DNA of 55,748 nt from Mesorhizobium sp. (GTDB lineage Bacteria; Pseudomonadota; Alphaproteobacteria; Rhizobiales; Rhizobiaceae). Of the stretch, positions 41,750-54,436 are shown piece after piece. Where the stretch lies: positions 6,840-62,587 of the forward strand of contig NZ_SUEO01000004.1 in NCBI RefSeq assembly GCF_004962925.1, written 5' to 3'. Each line of letters starts with the position of its first letter. The stretch's first letter is position 1. The notes beneath the pieces are model-generated. The model saw only the letters and a list, made by a program, of their open reading frames with translations, made no database searches and was not told the DNA's origin. The position numbers were made by a program, and so were the translations under genes.

Positions 41750-43276
41750 GTGGACGCACCCCCGATCCATGACATCTTCGTCATCGGTGGCGGTATCAAC
41801 GGCTGCGGCATTGCCCGCGATGCAGTTGGGCGCGGCTTTTCGGTCTTCCTTGCGGAAATGAACGATCTGGCCAGCGGCACCTCCTCCGGCTCGACCAAAC
41901 TGATCCATGGCGGCTTGCGCTACCTCGAGTTCTACGAGTTCCGCCTTGTGCGCGAGGCGCTGATGGAGCGCGAGATTCTGTGGAAGAACGCGCCGCACAT
42001 CATCTGGCCGATGCGCTTCGTGCTGCCCTATGCCAAGGGCCTGCGCCCGGCCTGGCTGATCAGGCTCGGCCTTTTCCTTTACGACCACATTGGCGGGCGC
42101 AAATTGCTGCCGGCGACCAAGACGCTGGACATGGCAAGGGACCCGGCCGGCAAGCCATTGAAGCCGTTGTTTCGCAAGGCCTTCGAGTATTCCGACGGCT
42201 GGGTCAACGATGCGCGGCTGGTGGCGTTGAACGCCCGCGACGCTGCCGATCGCGGCGCAACGATCCGAACCCGCACGAAAGTCATCGGCGCACGCCGTGA
42301 AGGCGCGCTTTGGACGGTTAGGCTGGAAAACACGCAGACCGGGGATACTGAGGAGGTCAAGGCGCGGCTTTTGGTCAACGCCGCCGGTCCGTGGGTCGAC
42401 CACGTGCTGTCCGCTACGGTCGGCTTGAACGACGTGCACAATGTTCGGCTGGTACAGGGCAGCCATATCGTCATCGCTAAGAAGTTCGACGATCCGCGCG
42501 CCTATTTCTTCCAGAACAAGGACGGCCGCATTATTTTCGCGATTCCCTACGAGGAAGAGTTCACGCTGATCGGCACCACCGACCAGGATTATCCTGGCAA
42601 CCCGCATGACGTGAAGATCAGCGACGCCGAGATCGATTACCTCTGTGCTGCAGCGAGCGAATATTTCGCGAAACCGGTCAAGCGTTCGGACATCGTCTGG
42701 ACCTATTCCGCCGTGCGCCCGCTTTATGACGATGGCGCCTCCAAAGCGCAGGAAGCGACCCGCGACTATGTGCTGAAGGCCGACGGCGGGGAGGGCACGG
42801 CCCCGATCGTCAACACCTTTGGCGGCAAAATCACCACGTATCGCCGACTGTCGGAATCGATGCTCGATAAAATCGAGGGTTTTCTCGGCAAGCGCGGCAA
42901 GCCGTGGACGGCAAACGCGCCGCTGCCGGGCGGCGATTTCCCGGCGAGCGGGTTCGACGCCGAAGTGGCGAAACTGAAAACGGCTTATCCGTTCCTCGAC
43001 GCGCGCCTGGCGCGCCGCCTGACCCGGCTTTACGGGACTCGCGCAAGGATGTTGCTGGGCCTTGCCAGATCGAATGCCGACCTCGGCCGGAACTTCGGCG
43101 CCGATCTTTACGAGGCCGAGGTGCGCTACCTCGTTCAAAATGAATGGGCGATGACGGCCGAAGATGTATTGTGGCGCAGGACCAAGCGCGGCCTGCATCT
43201 GAGCCGCGAGCAGGCGGCAGCGCTCGACGAATTCATGCGCGGAATAAGCCGGCGCCATGTCGCGGCTGCCGAATAG
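41750..43276 (+). CDS. glpD: Glycerol-3-phosphate dehydrogenase, aerobic
   Basis: Membrane-associated FAD enzyme that oxidises glycerol-3-phosphate to dihydroxyacetone phosphate, passing electrons to quinone. The 508-residue protein has the FAD fold at the N-terminus (FVIGGGINGCGIARDA, Gly at 13-18), FLAEMNDLASGTSSGSTKLI, the HGGLRYLEFYEFRLVREAL family signature, and IGTTDQDYPG in the middle. The GTG start follows a GGGAGGAC site. It leads the operon glpD-S-T-P-Q-U-V-K and sits behind the TTCG-repeat promoter. Confidence 0.96.
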   Translation: MDAPPIHDIFVIGGGINGCGIARDAVGRGFSVFLAEMNDLASGTSSGSTKLIHGGLRYLEFYEFRLVREALMEREILWKNAPHIIWPMRFVLPYAKGLRPAWLIRLGLFLYDHIGGRKLLPATKTLDMARDPAGKPLKPLFRKAFEYSDGWVNDARLVALNARDAADRGATIRTRTKVIGARREGALWTVRLENTQTGDTEEVKARLLVNAAGPWVDHVLSATVGLNDVHNVRLVQGSHIVIAKKFDDPRAYFFQNKDGRIIFAIPYEEEFTLIGTTDQDYPGNPHDVKISDAEIDYLCAAASEYFAKPVKRSDIVWTYSAVRPLYDDGASKAQEATRDYVLKADGGEGTAPIVNTFGGKITTYRRLSESMLDKIEGFLGKRGKPWTANAPLPGGDFPASGFDAEVAKLKTAYPFLDARLARRLTRLYGTRARMLLGLARSNADLGRNFGADLYEAEVRYLVQNEWAMTAEDVLWRRTKRGLHLSREQAAALDEFMRGISRRHVAAAE

Positions 43277-43315
43277 TGGGGTCTGACTGATGCAGAAAGC
43301 CTGGGAGGAGGCATC

Positions 43316-44398
<1,083 letters not shown>

Positions 44399-44410
44399 GG
44401 GAAGAGGCAC

Positions 44411-45481
<1,071 letters not shown>

Positions 45482-45483
45482 GC

Positions 45484-46350
45484 ATGGAAAGGACCTGGAA
45501 CAACAAGGCCTGGTTCATGGTGCTGCCGGTGCTCTTGCTGGTGGCTTTCTCGGCGATCATCCCGCTGATGACGGTCGTGAATTATTCGGTCCAGGACACG
45601 TTTGGAAACAACGACTTCTTCTGGGCGGGCTCGGAGTGGTTCGACGAAATCCTACATTCCGACCGTTTTTGGGAGGCGATGGGCCGCAACCTGGTCTTCT
45701 CGGCCATCATCCTCATCATTGAGATTCCGCTCGGCATCTTCATTGCGCTCAACATGCCGAAGAAGGGCTGGGGCGTTCCGGTCTGCCTGGTGCTGATGGC
45801 GCTGCCGCTGCTCATCCCATGGAACGTCGTCGGTACGATCTGGCAGGTGTTCGGCCGCGTCGACATCGGACTGCTCGGATATTCGCTGCGGGCACTCGGC
45901 TTCAACTACAACTATGTCAACGACCCGTTCGACGCGTGGGTCACTGTCATCGTCATGGACGTCTGGCACTGGACCAGTCTCGTCGTCTTGCTCTGCTACG
46001 CAGGATTGGTCTCGATCCCCGACGCCTATTACCAGGCGGCCAAGATCGATGGCGCGTCGCGCTGGGCGATCTTCCGCTATATCCAGCTGCCGAAGATGAA
46101 CCGCGTGCTGCTGATCGCGGTTCTGCTGCGCTTCATGGACAGTTTCATGATCTACACAGAGCCGTTCGTCGTCACCGGCGGCGGGCCCGGCAACACCACG
46201 ACTTTCCTGTCGATCGATCTGGTGAAGCTGGCCATCGGAGAGTTCAACCTCGGTGAGGCAGCGGCCATGTCTATCGTCTATTTCTTGATCATCATGCTCC
46301 TGTCCTGGGTGTTCTACACCGTCATGACAGCCTACGACGCGGAGCAGTGA
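45484..46350 (+). CDS. glpP: Glycerol ABC transporter permease GlpP
   Basis: First membrane subunit, MalF/UgpA type, 288 residues with six hydrophobic helices. N-terminal NKAWFMVLPVLLLVAFSAII and the cytoplasmic EAA loop YYQAAKIDGASRWAIFRYIQ, which docks the ATPases, are visible. YTEPFVVTGGGPGNTTTFLS near 220 is typical of sugar/polyol importer permeases. It starts 2 bases after glpT ends and stops 1 base before glpQ. Confidence 0.92.
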   Translation: MERTWNNKAWFMVLPVLLLVAFSAIIPLMTVVNYSVQDTFGNNDFFWAGSEWFDEILHSDRFWEAMGRNLVFSAIILIIEIPLGIFIALNMPKKGWGVPVCLVLMALPLLIPWNVVGTIWQVFGRVDIGLLGYSLRALGFNYNYVNDPFDAWVTVIVMDVWHWTSLVVLLCYAGLVSIPDAYYQAAKIDGASRWAIFRYIQLPKMNRVLLIAVLLRFMDSFMIYTEPFVVTGGGPGNTTTFLSIDLVKLAIGEFNLGEAAAMSIVYFLIIMLLSWVFYTVMTAYDAEQ

Positions 46351-46351
46351 G

Positions 46352-47272
46352 ATGGCGCGCCTTGACGAAACCACGGCCGACGGACGAACGCTGATGCGGC
46401 AAACCCCCGGTACCGCGGAAGCGCAGACGGCGAACGCCGCGCTGGCCCGCAAGATGCGGCGGCGGGGCGAGGAGTCGCGGTTCTGGTGGCTGGTTCCAAC
46501 GATCTACATCATCTTCCTGATGCTGCCGATCTACTGGCTGGTCAATATGAGCTTCAAGACCAACCAGGAGATCCTAGGCGCGTTCTCGCTGTGGCCGAGA
46601 AACCCGACGATCGCCAACTACATGGTGATCTTCACCGACCCGTCCTGGTACAAGGGTTACATCAACTCGATCATCTATGTGGTTATGAACACGGTGATTT
46701 CCGTCGCCGTGGCGCTTCCGGCAGCATATGCCTTCTCGCGCTATCGCTTCCTCGGCGACAAGCACCTGTTTTTCTGGCTCTTGACCAACCGCATGGCGCC
46801 GCCGGCGGTGTTCGCCCTGCCGTTCTTCCAGCTCTATTCGGCATTTGGGCTGATCGACACGCACATCGCGGTGGCGCTGGCGCACTGCCTGTTCAACGTG
46901 CCGTTGGCGGTCTGGATTCTTGAAGGCTTCATGTCAGGCGTGCCGAAGGAAATCGACGAGACCGCCTATATCGACGGCTACTCCTTCCCGCGCTTCTTCC
47001 TCAGGATATTCATGCCGCTGATCGCGAGCGGTGTAGGCGTGGCCTGCTTCTTCTGCTTCATGTTTTCCTGGGTCGAGCTGCTGATCGCGCGGACTTTGAC
47101 CACGACCGCCGCCAAGCCGATCGCCGCGATTATGACGCGCACGGTCTCGGCCTCGGGCCTCGACTGGGGCGTGCTGGCCGCAGCCGGCGTGCTCACCATC
47201 CTTCCGGGCGCGCTCGTGATCTGGTTCGTCCGAAACTACATCGCCAAGGGCTTTGCCCTGGGGAGGGTGTGA
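46352..47272 (+). CDS. glpQ: Glycerol ABC transporter permease GlpQ
   Basis: Second membrane subunit, MalG/UgpE type, 306 residues. A long, polar N-terminus (about 1-40) precedes six helices. The EAA loop is PKEIDETAYIDGYSFPRFFL, followed by IFMPLIASGVGVACFFCF. The end reads VIWFVRNYIAKGFALGRV, the standard C-terminus. It is not the E. coli phosphodiesterase of the same name. The ATG is 1 base after glpP and its stop lies 1 base before the glpU ATG. Confidence 0.92.
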   Translation: MARLDETTADGRTLMRQTPGTAEAQTANAALARKMRRRGEESRFWWLVPTIYIIFLMLPIYWLVNMSFKTNQEILGAFSLWPRNPTIANYMVIFTDPSWYKGYINSIIYVVMNTVISVAVALPAAYAFSRYRFLGDKHLFFWLLTNRMAPPAVFALPFFQLYSAFGLIDTHIAVALAHCLFNVPLAVWILEGFMSGVPKEIDETAYIDGYSFPRFFLRIFMPLIASGVGVACFFCFMFSWVELLIARTLTTTAAKPIAAIMTRTVSASGLDWGVLAAAGVLTILPGALVIWFVRNYIAKGFALGRV

Positions 47273-47273
47273 C

Positions 47274-47555
47274 ATGAACCTCACCTGGATGGCCTGGACG
47301 CTGCCGACGGCGGTCTTTTTCATCACGATCCTGGTGCTGCTCTGCGGCATGGCGATCTGGGAGTACGTCTCGCCAGGCGGCAATCCCCGGGTTGGCGTGC
47401 TGCGGTTCGAGACGACGCGCGGCGACCGTCTCTTTCTATCGCTGCTTGGCAGCGCCTTTATCCATCTCGCTTGGTTGGGTCTTGTCGGACCCAACCTGTG
47501 GTGGGCTCTCGCTCTCTCCGTGGTCTACGCCATCGGCGTGTTCCGCTACGTATAG
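47274..47555 (+). CDS. glpU: DUF2160 membrane protein GlpU
   Basis: A 93-residue protein with three hydrophobic stretches (TAVFFITILVLLCGMAIW, LSLLGSAFIHLAWLGLV and LWWALALSVVYAIGVF), of the DUF2160 family. It is always found between the permease and binding-protein genes of this glycerol importer type, and GlpU is reported as part of the R. leguminosarum system. Its exact part is unknown; an accessory membrane subunit is inferred. The start MNLTWMAWTLPT fits the family; seven extra upstream codons overlap glpQ and are rejected. Confidence 0.85.
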   Translation: MNLTWMAWTLPTAVFFITILVLLCGMAIWEYVSPGGNPRVGVLRFETTRGDRLFLSLLGSAFIHLAWLGLVGPNLWWALALSVVYAIGVFRYV

Positions 47556-47569
47556 AGGGGGAAACTGTT

Positions 47570-47597
47570 GGAGCGGCCGCGTGCCGGCGGCTGCTCC
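47570..47597 (+). other. Hairpin between glpU and glpV
   Basis: GGAGCGGCCGC (47570-47580) pairs with GCGGCTGCTCC (47587-47597), 11 pairs including one G-U, over a 6-base loop. It ends 35 bases before the glpV ATG. No T-run follows. It may be an mRNA processing or stability element in front of the binding-protein gene. Confidence 0.55.
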
Positions 47598-47632
47598 GAT
47601 CGTACTTGAAACTGAAACAGTGGAGGAAACAC

Positions 47633-49357
47633 ATGAGACGGCAATTTTTGACATCAACGACTGCGCTTGTCCTGCTGCTCGGGGCAGGCAACGCCTATGC
47701 CGGAATGGACGAAGCCAAGGCGTTTCTCGACGCCGAGATCAAGGACATGTCGACGCTCGATCGTGCTGCCCAGGAAGCCGAGATGCAATGGTTCATCGAT
47801 GCTGCAAAACCCTTTGCGGGCATGGACATCAAGGTCGTCTCTGAAACCATCACGACGCACGAATATGAATCGAAGACGCTGGCCAAGGCGTTTTCCGACA
47901 TAACGGGCATCAAGATCACCCACGACCTGATCGGCGAAGGCGATGTCATCGAAAAGCTGCAGACGCAGATGCAGTCGGGCGAAAACATCTACGACGCCTA
48001 TGTCAACGACTCCGATCTGATCGGCACCCATTGGCGCTATCAGCAGGCGCGCAGCCTGACCGATTGGATGGCGAACGAGGGCAAGGACGTCACCAACCCG
48101 AACCTCGACCTCGCCGACTTCATCGGCACCAAGTTCACGACGGCTCCGGACGGCGATCTCTACCAGCTGCCCGACCAGCAGTTCGCGAACCTCTACTGGT
48201 TCCGCTACGACTGGTTCAACGACGAGAAGAACAAGGCGGACTTCAAAGCGAAGTACGGTTACGACCTCGGCGTGCCGGTCAACTGGTCGGCCTATGAGGA
48301 CATCGCCGAATTCTTCACCGGCCGCGAGATCGACGGCAAGAAGGTCTACGGCCATATGGACTACGGCAAGAAGGACCCGTCGCTTGGCTGGCGCTTCACC
48401 GATGCCTGGCTTTCGATGGCCGGCAATGGCGACAAGGGGCTGCCGAACGGTCTTCCGGTCGACGAATGGGGCATCAAGGTCGACGAGAAGTCGCGGCCCG
48501 TCGGCTCCTGCGTAGCTCGGGGCGGCGACACCAACGGTCCGGCGTCGGTCTATTCCATCCAGAAATATCTCGACTGGATGAAGGCTTACGCTCCGGCCGC
48601 GGCCCAGGGCATGACCTTCTCGGAATCCGGACCGGTTCCGGCGCAGGGCGAAATTGCCCAGCAGATGTTCATGTACACGGCCTTCACCGCCGACATGGTG
48701 AAGGACGGCCTTCCCGTCGTGAACGAGGACGGTACGCCGAAATGGCGCTTCGCTCCGTCGCCGCACGGCGTCTACTGGAAGGACGGCATGAAGCTCGGCT
48801 ATCAGGACGTGGGTTCCTGGACGCTCCTCAAGTCGACGCCTGACGACCGCGCCAAGGCAGCCTGGCTTTACGCGCAGTTCGTCACCTCGAAGACAGTGGA
48901 CGTGAAGAAAAGCCATGTCGGCCTGACGCTGATCCGCGAGAGCACGATCCAGCACAAGAGCTTCACGGACCGCGCCCCGAAGCTCGGCGGCCTGATCGAA
49001 TTCTACCGCTCGCCGGCCCGCGTCCAGTGGTCGCCGACGGGTACGAACGTTCCTGACTATCCGAAGCTGGCACAGCTTTGGTGGCAGGCGATCGGCGATG
49101 CCTCGTCGGGTGCCAAAACCCCGCAGGAGGCGATGGACTCGCTCTGCGCCGAGCAGGAAAAGGTGCTTGAGCGCCTCGAGCGCGCCGGCGTGCAGGGCGA
49201 CATCGGTCCCAAGATGGCGGAGGAAAAGACCCTCGAAGAGTGGAACGCCGATGCCGTCGCCAAGGGCAATCTCGCGCCGCAACTGAAGATCGAGCCGGAG
49301 AAGGACAAGCCGCAGACCATCAACTACGACGAGTTGGTCAAGAGCTGGAGCAATTAA
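47633..49357 (+). CDS. glpV: Glycerol ABC transporter substrate-binding protein GlpV
   Basis: Periplasmic glycerol receptor of 574 residues, large for a binding protein but normal for GlpV. The signal peptide is at 1-23 ([20 protein letters not shown], then AYA cleavage). The extracellular-solute-binding fold follows, with [57 protein letters not shown] and [20 protein letters not shown]. The start at 47633 gives a normal signal peptide and has GGAGGAAAC upstream; longer versions read through glpU in another frame. A second hairpin follows before glpK. Confidence 0.93.
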   Translation: MRRQFLTSTTALVLLLGAGNAYAGMDEAKAFLDAEIKDMSTLDRAAQEAEMQWFIDAAKPFAGMDIKVVSETITTHEYESKTLAKAFSDITGIKITHDLIGEGDVIEKLQTQMQSGENIYDAYVNDSDLIGTHWRYQQARSLTDWMANEGKDVTNPNLDLADFIGTKFTTAPDGDLYQLPDQQFANLYWFRYDWFNDEKNKADFKAKYGYDLGVPVNWSAYEDIAEFFTGREIDGKKVYGHMDYGKKDPSLGWRFTDAWLSMAGNGDKGLPNGLPVDEWGIKVDEKSRPVGSCVARGGDTNGPASVYSIQKYLDWMKAYAPAAAQGMTFSESGPVPAQGEIAQQMFMYTAFTADMVKDGLPVVNEDGTPKWRFAPSPHGVYWKDGMKLGYQDVGSWTLLKSTPDDRAKAAWLYAQFVTSKTVDVKKSHVGLTLIRESTIQHKSFTDRAPKLGGLIEFYRSPARVQWSPTGTNVPDYPKLAQLWWQAIGDASSGAKTPQEAMDSLCAEQEKVLERLERAGVQGDIGPKMAEEKTLEEWNADAVAKGNLAPQLKIEPEKDKPQTINYDELVKSWSN

Positions 49358-49396
49358 GCATCGGTCCGGGCGTCCGCGCCCGCATCGCAACAATCG

Positions 49397-49423
49397 GGGG
49401 AGGCGGCATCTTGCCGTCTCCCC
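49397..49423 (+). other. Hairpin between glpV and glpK
   Basis: GGGGAGGCGGC (49397-49407) pairs with GCCGTCTCCCC (49413-49423), with one mismatch, and is followed by TGTTTG. It ends 23 bases before the glpK start. It may act as a partial terminator that lowers GlpK relative to GlpV. Confidence 0.55.
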
Positions 49424-49446
49424 TGTTTGCGCCGAGGGGAATGGAA

Positions 49447-50940
<1,494 letters not shown>

Positions 50941-50973
50941 GTAGGTGAGAAGATCATGCTGGGGTGAAGGGGA

Positions 50974-51450
50974 ATGAATCCAGACTGGTATGCTGCTTGG
51001 CGCGAAGAGGCCTTCCAGCGACTACAAGCGAAGAACGCACGGTTGCAGGACGAGTTCCGCCTCGGCAGTTGGTCCCGCTATGACTACGACCTGAAGGCTG
51101 GAAAGCTTCTGTTCTCAGAGGACGGGATCGTCAAGGTGGTCACCGAGATCCAGATTGCGGGCAGTACGAGCGCCAAGGCCAGCAACTGGCTATGGTCCTG
51201 GGCAAATTCAAACTTGCCTGGCGAGCTCCTTAGCGACGCTAAGCTGGTTCGATCCTTCGGAGAGGAGAACGGCATCGACGAACTGGCTCAACCTTATGTG
51301 ATGGATACGGACAATGATCTGGAAGCGCTCGGTTGGGAGCTGGCTGGGGCAATGGTTCGAATTTGCGACGCCCTTGGAGCCTATCACTCTCCTCGTGGCG
51401 AAGGCGGAGGGCTATATCTGATCCTCAAAAGCATCAGCTGGGCTAGCTGA
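50974..51450 (+). CDS. DUF6882 domain protein
   Basis: A 158-residue soluble protein of the DUF6882 family as I recall it. Landmarks are RLGSWSRYDYDLKAGKLLFS, a strand with VKVVTEIQIAGST, the conserved SNWLWSWANSNLPG, and ALGWELAGAMVRICDALGAY. The family has no established function; some members stand near polymorphic toxins, suggesting immunity roles, but no toxin is seen here. The gene is less GC-rich than its neighbours and is flanked by the glycerol operon, so recent acquisition is possible. Upstream spacing (33 bases) would allow readthrough from glpK. Confidence 0.7.
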   Translation: MNPDWYAAWREEAFQRLQAKNARLQDEFRLGSWSRYDYDLKAGKLLFSEDGIVKVVTEIQIAGSTSAKASNWLWSWANSNLPGELLSDAKLVRSFGEENGIDELAQPYVMDTDNDLEALGWELAGAMVRICDALGAYHSPRGEGGGLYLILKSISWAS

Positions 51451-51492
51451 TCCAGAGCGCACTTCTAGGTTCTTCGAGCGAGATGTCATCAG

Positions 51493-51519
51493 AAAAACCC
51501 GCGCCGTTGCCGGCGCAGG
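51493..51519 (-). terminator. Rho-independent terminator of the BA14K-like gene
   Basis: CCTGCGCCG and CGGCGCGGG on the minus strand form a 9-pair stem (one G-U) over GCAA, followed directly by TTTTT (51497 down to 51493). It lies about 38 bases after the stop of the minus-strand gene at 51558. Confidence 0.8.
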
Positions 51520-51557
51520 CTCTTCAACAACTCTTACTCAACTCCGCCCGTGCTTTA

Positions 51558-52034
51558 TCAATAGGGCGAGATGCACTGCCGGCGCGGGCCATAGTAAGGC
51601 TGGTACGTGTTGTCATATGCCCGGTAAGATCTGTAGCGGCTGTAGCACCACTCCACGTGCGAATCGCCTCGATAGACGCGGCGGTTCTGGTTGTTGATGA
51701 TCGCGCCGGTGATCAGCGCGCCAGTGGCAAAAGCAGCCAGCGGGAACCAGAAGTCGCCGTGACGGCGATAGCCGCGACGATAATAACGATAACCGCGATG
51801 GCCGCGCCAATACCTGCCGTCGTCACGCGCGAAATCGCGACGGTAGAAATCGCGACGGGAGAAATCGCGGTTGAAACTACGCCTCCACCGCCTGTGGTCG
51901 ACAGTCTGGACATCCGACGAAACGTTCTGACCAAGCGGCACGTAGGTGGGCTGGGCGTTGACGGGCACGATCTCCGCTACAGCGAATGACGCTGACAGCG
52001 CGGTCGCCAGCAGGCCCGACATGATCCTGTTCAT
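51558..52034 (-). CDS. BA14K-like secreted protein, rich in Arg and Tyr
   Basis: A 158-residue protein with a signal peptide ([20 protein letters not shown] then EIVPVNA). The middle (about 45-95) is very rich in Arg, Tyr, Asp and Phe with repeated RRDF and RGYR units. A hydrophobic glycine-containing helix ([20 protein letters not shown]) follows and the end, [20 protein letters not shown], resembles the BA14K domain of Brucella immunoreactive proteins, which has lectin-like activity. The two C-terminal cysteines (EWCYS and RQCIS) may pair. The start at 52034 is fixed by the signal peptide. It is likely a surface or envelope protein. Confidence 0.78.
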   Translation of the reverse strand: MNRIMSGLLATALSASFAVAEIVPVNAQPTYVPLGQNVSSDVQTVDHRRWRRSFNRDFSRRDFYRRDFARDDGRYWRGHRGYRYYRRGYRRHGDFWFPLAAFATGALITGAIINNQNRRVYRGDSHVEWCYSRYRSYRAYDNTYQPYYGPRRQCISPY

Positions 52035-52296
52035 GATCTTCTCCTTGAAAGCGTCGTCCCTTGTAGCGACAAAAACGGGCAGGTTGCGCAATTGTTCCCG
52101 CGAAAATGGCAAGGCGCTGATTTGTAATGCGTCTCGGCTTTCTGCGGGACAGCCCGTCCGGCCTTGCCGAGGCGGTTTGCAAGGCGTCACGAGACCGCGA
52201 AAACTCCGGCTTGCGCACCCTCTTTTTCCGGTTGACCGGTCGAGGCACTCTCCCTATGTTCCGCGCAATTTCGAGGGCGGCATTCTGAGCCCGCGG

Positions 52297-52372
52297 GAGC
52301 GCGTAGCTCAGCCGGTAGAGCAACTGACTTTTAATCAGTAGGTCCAGGGTTCGAATCCCTGCGCGCTCACCA
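52297..52372 (+). tRNA. tRNA-Lys (anticodon TTT)
   Basis: A 76-base cloverleaf. The acceptor stem GAGCGCG pairs with CGCGCTC and the encoded end is ACCA. The D arm is GCTCAGCCGGTAGAGC, the anticodon stem ACTGA/TCAGT encloses CTTTTAA with anticodon TTT at 52330-52332, and the T arm is CAGGGTTCGAATCCCTG. No split or intron is present. No direct repeat of its 3' end was noticed nearby, so nothing marks it as an integration site. Confidence 0.97.
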
Positions 52373-52397
52373 TTGTTTCATTTAAAATTACTTAGGC

Positions 52398-52502
52398 TTA
52401 TCCGGTGGAGCGAAGCCGGAACCTGTGAGACTGCAAGGCCTCACGGCGCACCTGTTCCGGCGTCAGATGGCTGCCGACCGCAAGACGATAGCACAGCAGC
52501 AT
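52398..52502 (-). CDS. Possible 34-residue protein downstream of dprA
   Basis: A short frame beginning MLLCYRLAVGSHLTPEQVRR and ending in a basic SHRFRLRSTG. AGGAG precedes the ATG but is only one base away, which is poor. It lies 50 bases after dprA on the same strand and faces the tRNA gene. I recall no family. It may be chance. Confidence 0.25.
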   Translation of the reverse strand: MLLCYRLAVGSHLTPEQVRREALQSHRFRLRSTG

Positions 52503-52552
52503 TCTCCTAGGCCGCCCCATCGTCCACCATTGTATGGTTAGCAAAATTTCGA

Positions 52553-53677
52553 TCAAACCAGCGAGACATTGCCGCCGGCGTGGCGCTCCAGCCGGCCGGC
52601 GAGGTCCAGTTCCAGCAGCACCATGAAAACCTGGGCGGGATGCAGGCCGGTGTGGCGGATGATTTCGTCGACCGCCACCGGCGTCGGGCCGAGGGCTTCG
52701 ATGACGAAGGCGCGGTCGTCTTCGCCGGGCGGCGGCGTTGCCGAAAAGTCGGGCGGCTCCCCAAGCGGCGCCGTCCTTGGTGCCGGTGCGCCGACCAGCG
52801 GCGCGATCGCACTGGTAACGTCCGATGCCTCGGTGACCAGGGTGGCGCCGTCCTTGAGCAGAGCGTTGGTGCCGGCGGCACGCGGATCGAGCGGCGAGCC
52901 GGGGACGGCGAAGACCAGCCGGCCCATCTCGCCGGCAAGCCGGGCGCTGATCAGCGAGCCGGAGCGTTGCGCCGCCTCGACCACGACCAGCCCCAATGCG
53001 GCGCCGGCGACAAGGCGGTTGCGGCGCGGAAAATCCTGGGCGCGTGGCTGCCAGCCGAACGGCATTTCCGAAATGATGGCGCCGCCGCGCGCGGCAATCT
53101 CCTCACACAAGCCGGCATTCTCGGGCGGGTAGGGCAGGTCGAGGCCGCCGGCCAGCACACCGATCGTGCCGGTCGCAAGGCTGCCTTGGTGTGCTGCCGT
53201 GTCGATGCCGCGCGCCAGGCCGGAGACGATGCCGTAGCCGTCGCGGCCGAGTTCGGCGGCGAGCGTCCGCGCCATCTTGATGCCGGCCAGCGAGGCGTTG
53301 CGGGCGCCGACGATGGCGACCGCCGGCAGCCGGAACACCGCGCCTTCGCCCTTGACCGCGAGCAGCGGCGGCGGATGGTCCATGCTTTTCATCAGCGGTG
53401 GATAGTCGGCTTCGCCGATGCCGACGAAGCGGGCGCCAGCCCGCCGTGCTGTCTCCAGCTCCGCCTCGGCCTCGGCAATCGGCGGGATGCGGACGATCTT
53501 TCTGGCGCCGCCCGAAATCATCAGCTCGGGCAGCATCTCAAGTGCTGTCTCGGCCGAGCCGAAGCGGTTGATCAGGTCACGAAACGTGGCCGGGCCGACA
53601 TTCGGCGTGCGGATCAGACGAAGCCAGCTCAACCGCTGCCGGTCACTGAGCCACGGCCCGGCGGCGCGCTGGCTCAC
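52553..53677 (-). CDS. dprA: DNA-processing protein DprA
   Basis: Loads RecA onto incoming single-stranded DNA during transformation and protects it. The 374-residue protein has an N-terminal helical part ([20 protein letters not shown]), the central Rossmann-like DprA domain ([94 protein letters not shown]) and a C-terminal winged-helix (about 310-374: [20 protein letters not shown]). It overlaps plsY by 4 bases. Other competence genes are not in the window. Confidence 0.94.
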   Translation of the reverse strand: MSQRAAGPWLSDRQRLSWLRLIRTPNVGPATFRDLINRFGSAETALEMLPELMISGGARKIVRIPPIAEAEAELETARRAGARFVGIGEADYPPLMKSMDHPPPLLAVKGEGAVFRLPAVAIVGARNASLAGIKMARTLAAELGRDGYGIVSGLARGIDTAAHQGSLATGTIGVLAGGLDLPYPPENAGLCEEIAARGGAIISEMPFGWQPRAQDFPRRNRLVAGAALGLVVVEAAQRSGSLISARLAGEMGRLVFAVPGSPLDPRAAGTNALLKDGATLVTEASDVTSAIAPLVGAPAPRTAPLGEPPDFSATPPPGEDDRAFVIEALGPTPVAVDEIIRHTGLHPAQVFMVLLELDLAGRLERHAGGNVSLV

Positions 53678-54261
53678 TCCTTGGCCCCGATCTTGCCCTC
53701 GGTGCCGGCCAGCAGCCGCGCAATGTTGGCCCGGTGTTTTATGATGACGATCAGGCTCATCAGCGCAAATAGCCCGGCAATCTCAGGCGTGCTGAGGACA
53801 TAGAGTGCGATCGGCACGACGACTGCAGCCGTCAGCGCCGCCAGCGAGGAGTAGCGAAACAGGAAAGCAACGGCCAGCCAGACGACGGCGAAGATCAGCG
53901 CCACCTGCCAGGCCAAGGCGATCAGCACGCCGAGATAGGTGGCGACCCCCTTGCCACCCTTGAAGCCAAGCCAGACCGGAAAGAGATGGCCGAGGAAGGC
54001 GCCAAGGCCGGCCCAAGGTCCGACCTCCGGTGCAAAGTGACTGGCGATCAGCACAGCCGCCGTGCCTTTCAGCGCGTCGAGCAGCAGCGTGGCGGCGGCC
54101 AGGCTCTTATTGCCGGTGCGCAGCACATTGGTGGCGCCGATATTGCCGGAGCCGATGTTGCGGACGTCGCCAAGGCCGGCGGCGCGGGTAATCAGGAGCC
54201 CGAACGGGATCGAGCCGAGCAGATAGCCGAACGCCAGCCCCAAGACGATGTCGTAAGCCAT
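53674..54261 (-). CDS. plsY: Glycerol-3-phosphate acyltransferase PlsY
   Basis: Inner-membrane enzyme that transfers an acyl group from acyl-phosphate to glycerol-3-phosphate, the first step of phospholipid synthesis. The 195-residue protein has about five hydrophobic helices and the three family motifs: [12 protein letters not shown] near 15, [19 protein letters not shown] near 39 and [16 protein letters not shown] near 98. It overlaps dprA by 4 bases, a conserved rhizobial pair. Its upstream region contains a 145-bp inverted repeat shared with the end of pyrC. Confidence 0.94.
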   Translation of the reverse strand: MAYDIVLGLAFGYLLGSIPFGLLITRAAGLGDVRNIGSGNIGATNVLRTGNKSLAAATLLLDALKGTAAVLIASHFAPEVGPWAGLGAFLGHLFPVWLGFKGGKGVATYLGVLIALAWQVALIFAVVWLAVAFLFRYSSLAALTAAVVVPIALYVLSTPEIAGLFALMSLIVIIKHRANIARLLAGTEGKIGAKE

Positions 54262-54291
54262 TGTTCCCCCTGAACTCCAACTGCCGGCTTG

Positions 54292-54436
54292 AGGGAGTGT
54301 TGAGATTCAGGTTAGGCCGAGTCGAGAATGGTGGTTTCCGAGAACCGGAACGCAGCGTACTTTTGGGTACGTGAGTACCGGAGGCACAGGAAACCGCCGT
54401 TCGTAGGCCGGCATCACCTGAATATCGACACTCCCT
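54292..54436. repeat. 145-bp imperfect inverted repeat reaching into the pyrC stop codon
   Basis: The left end AGGGAGTGTTGAGATTCAGG (54292 on) and right end CCTGAATATCGACACTCCCT (to 54436) pair over 21 bases with two non-Watson-Crick positions. Further in, GGTGGTTTCC pairs with GGAAACCGCC and CGTAC with GTACG at the centre. The whole 145 bp could fold as one long hairpin. The right end includes two bases of the pyrC TAG. It looks like a non-autonomous dispersed element; I recall similar ends in Mesorhizobium genomes. Confidence 0.75.

Noticed and set aside
52297..52552. Integration site of a genomic island at the tRNA-Lys gene
   Set aside because: No integrase and no repeat of the tRNA 3' end were seen; the downstream genes dprA and plsY are core genes.
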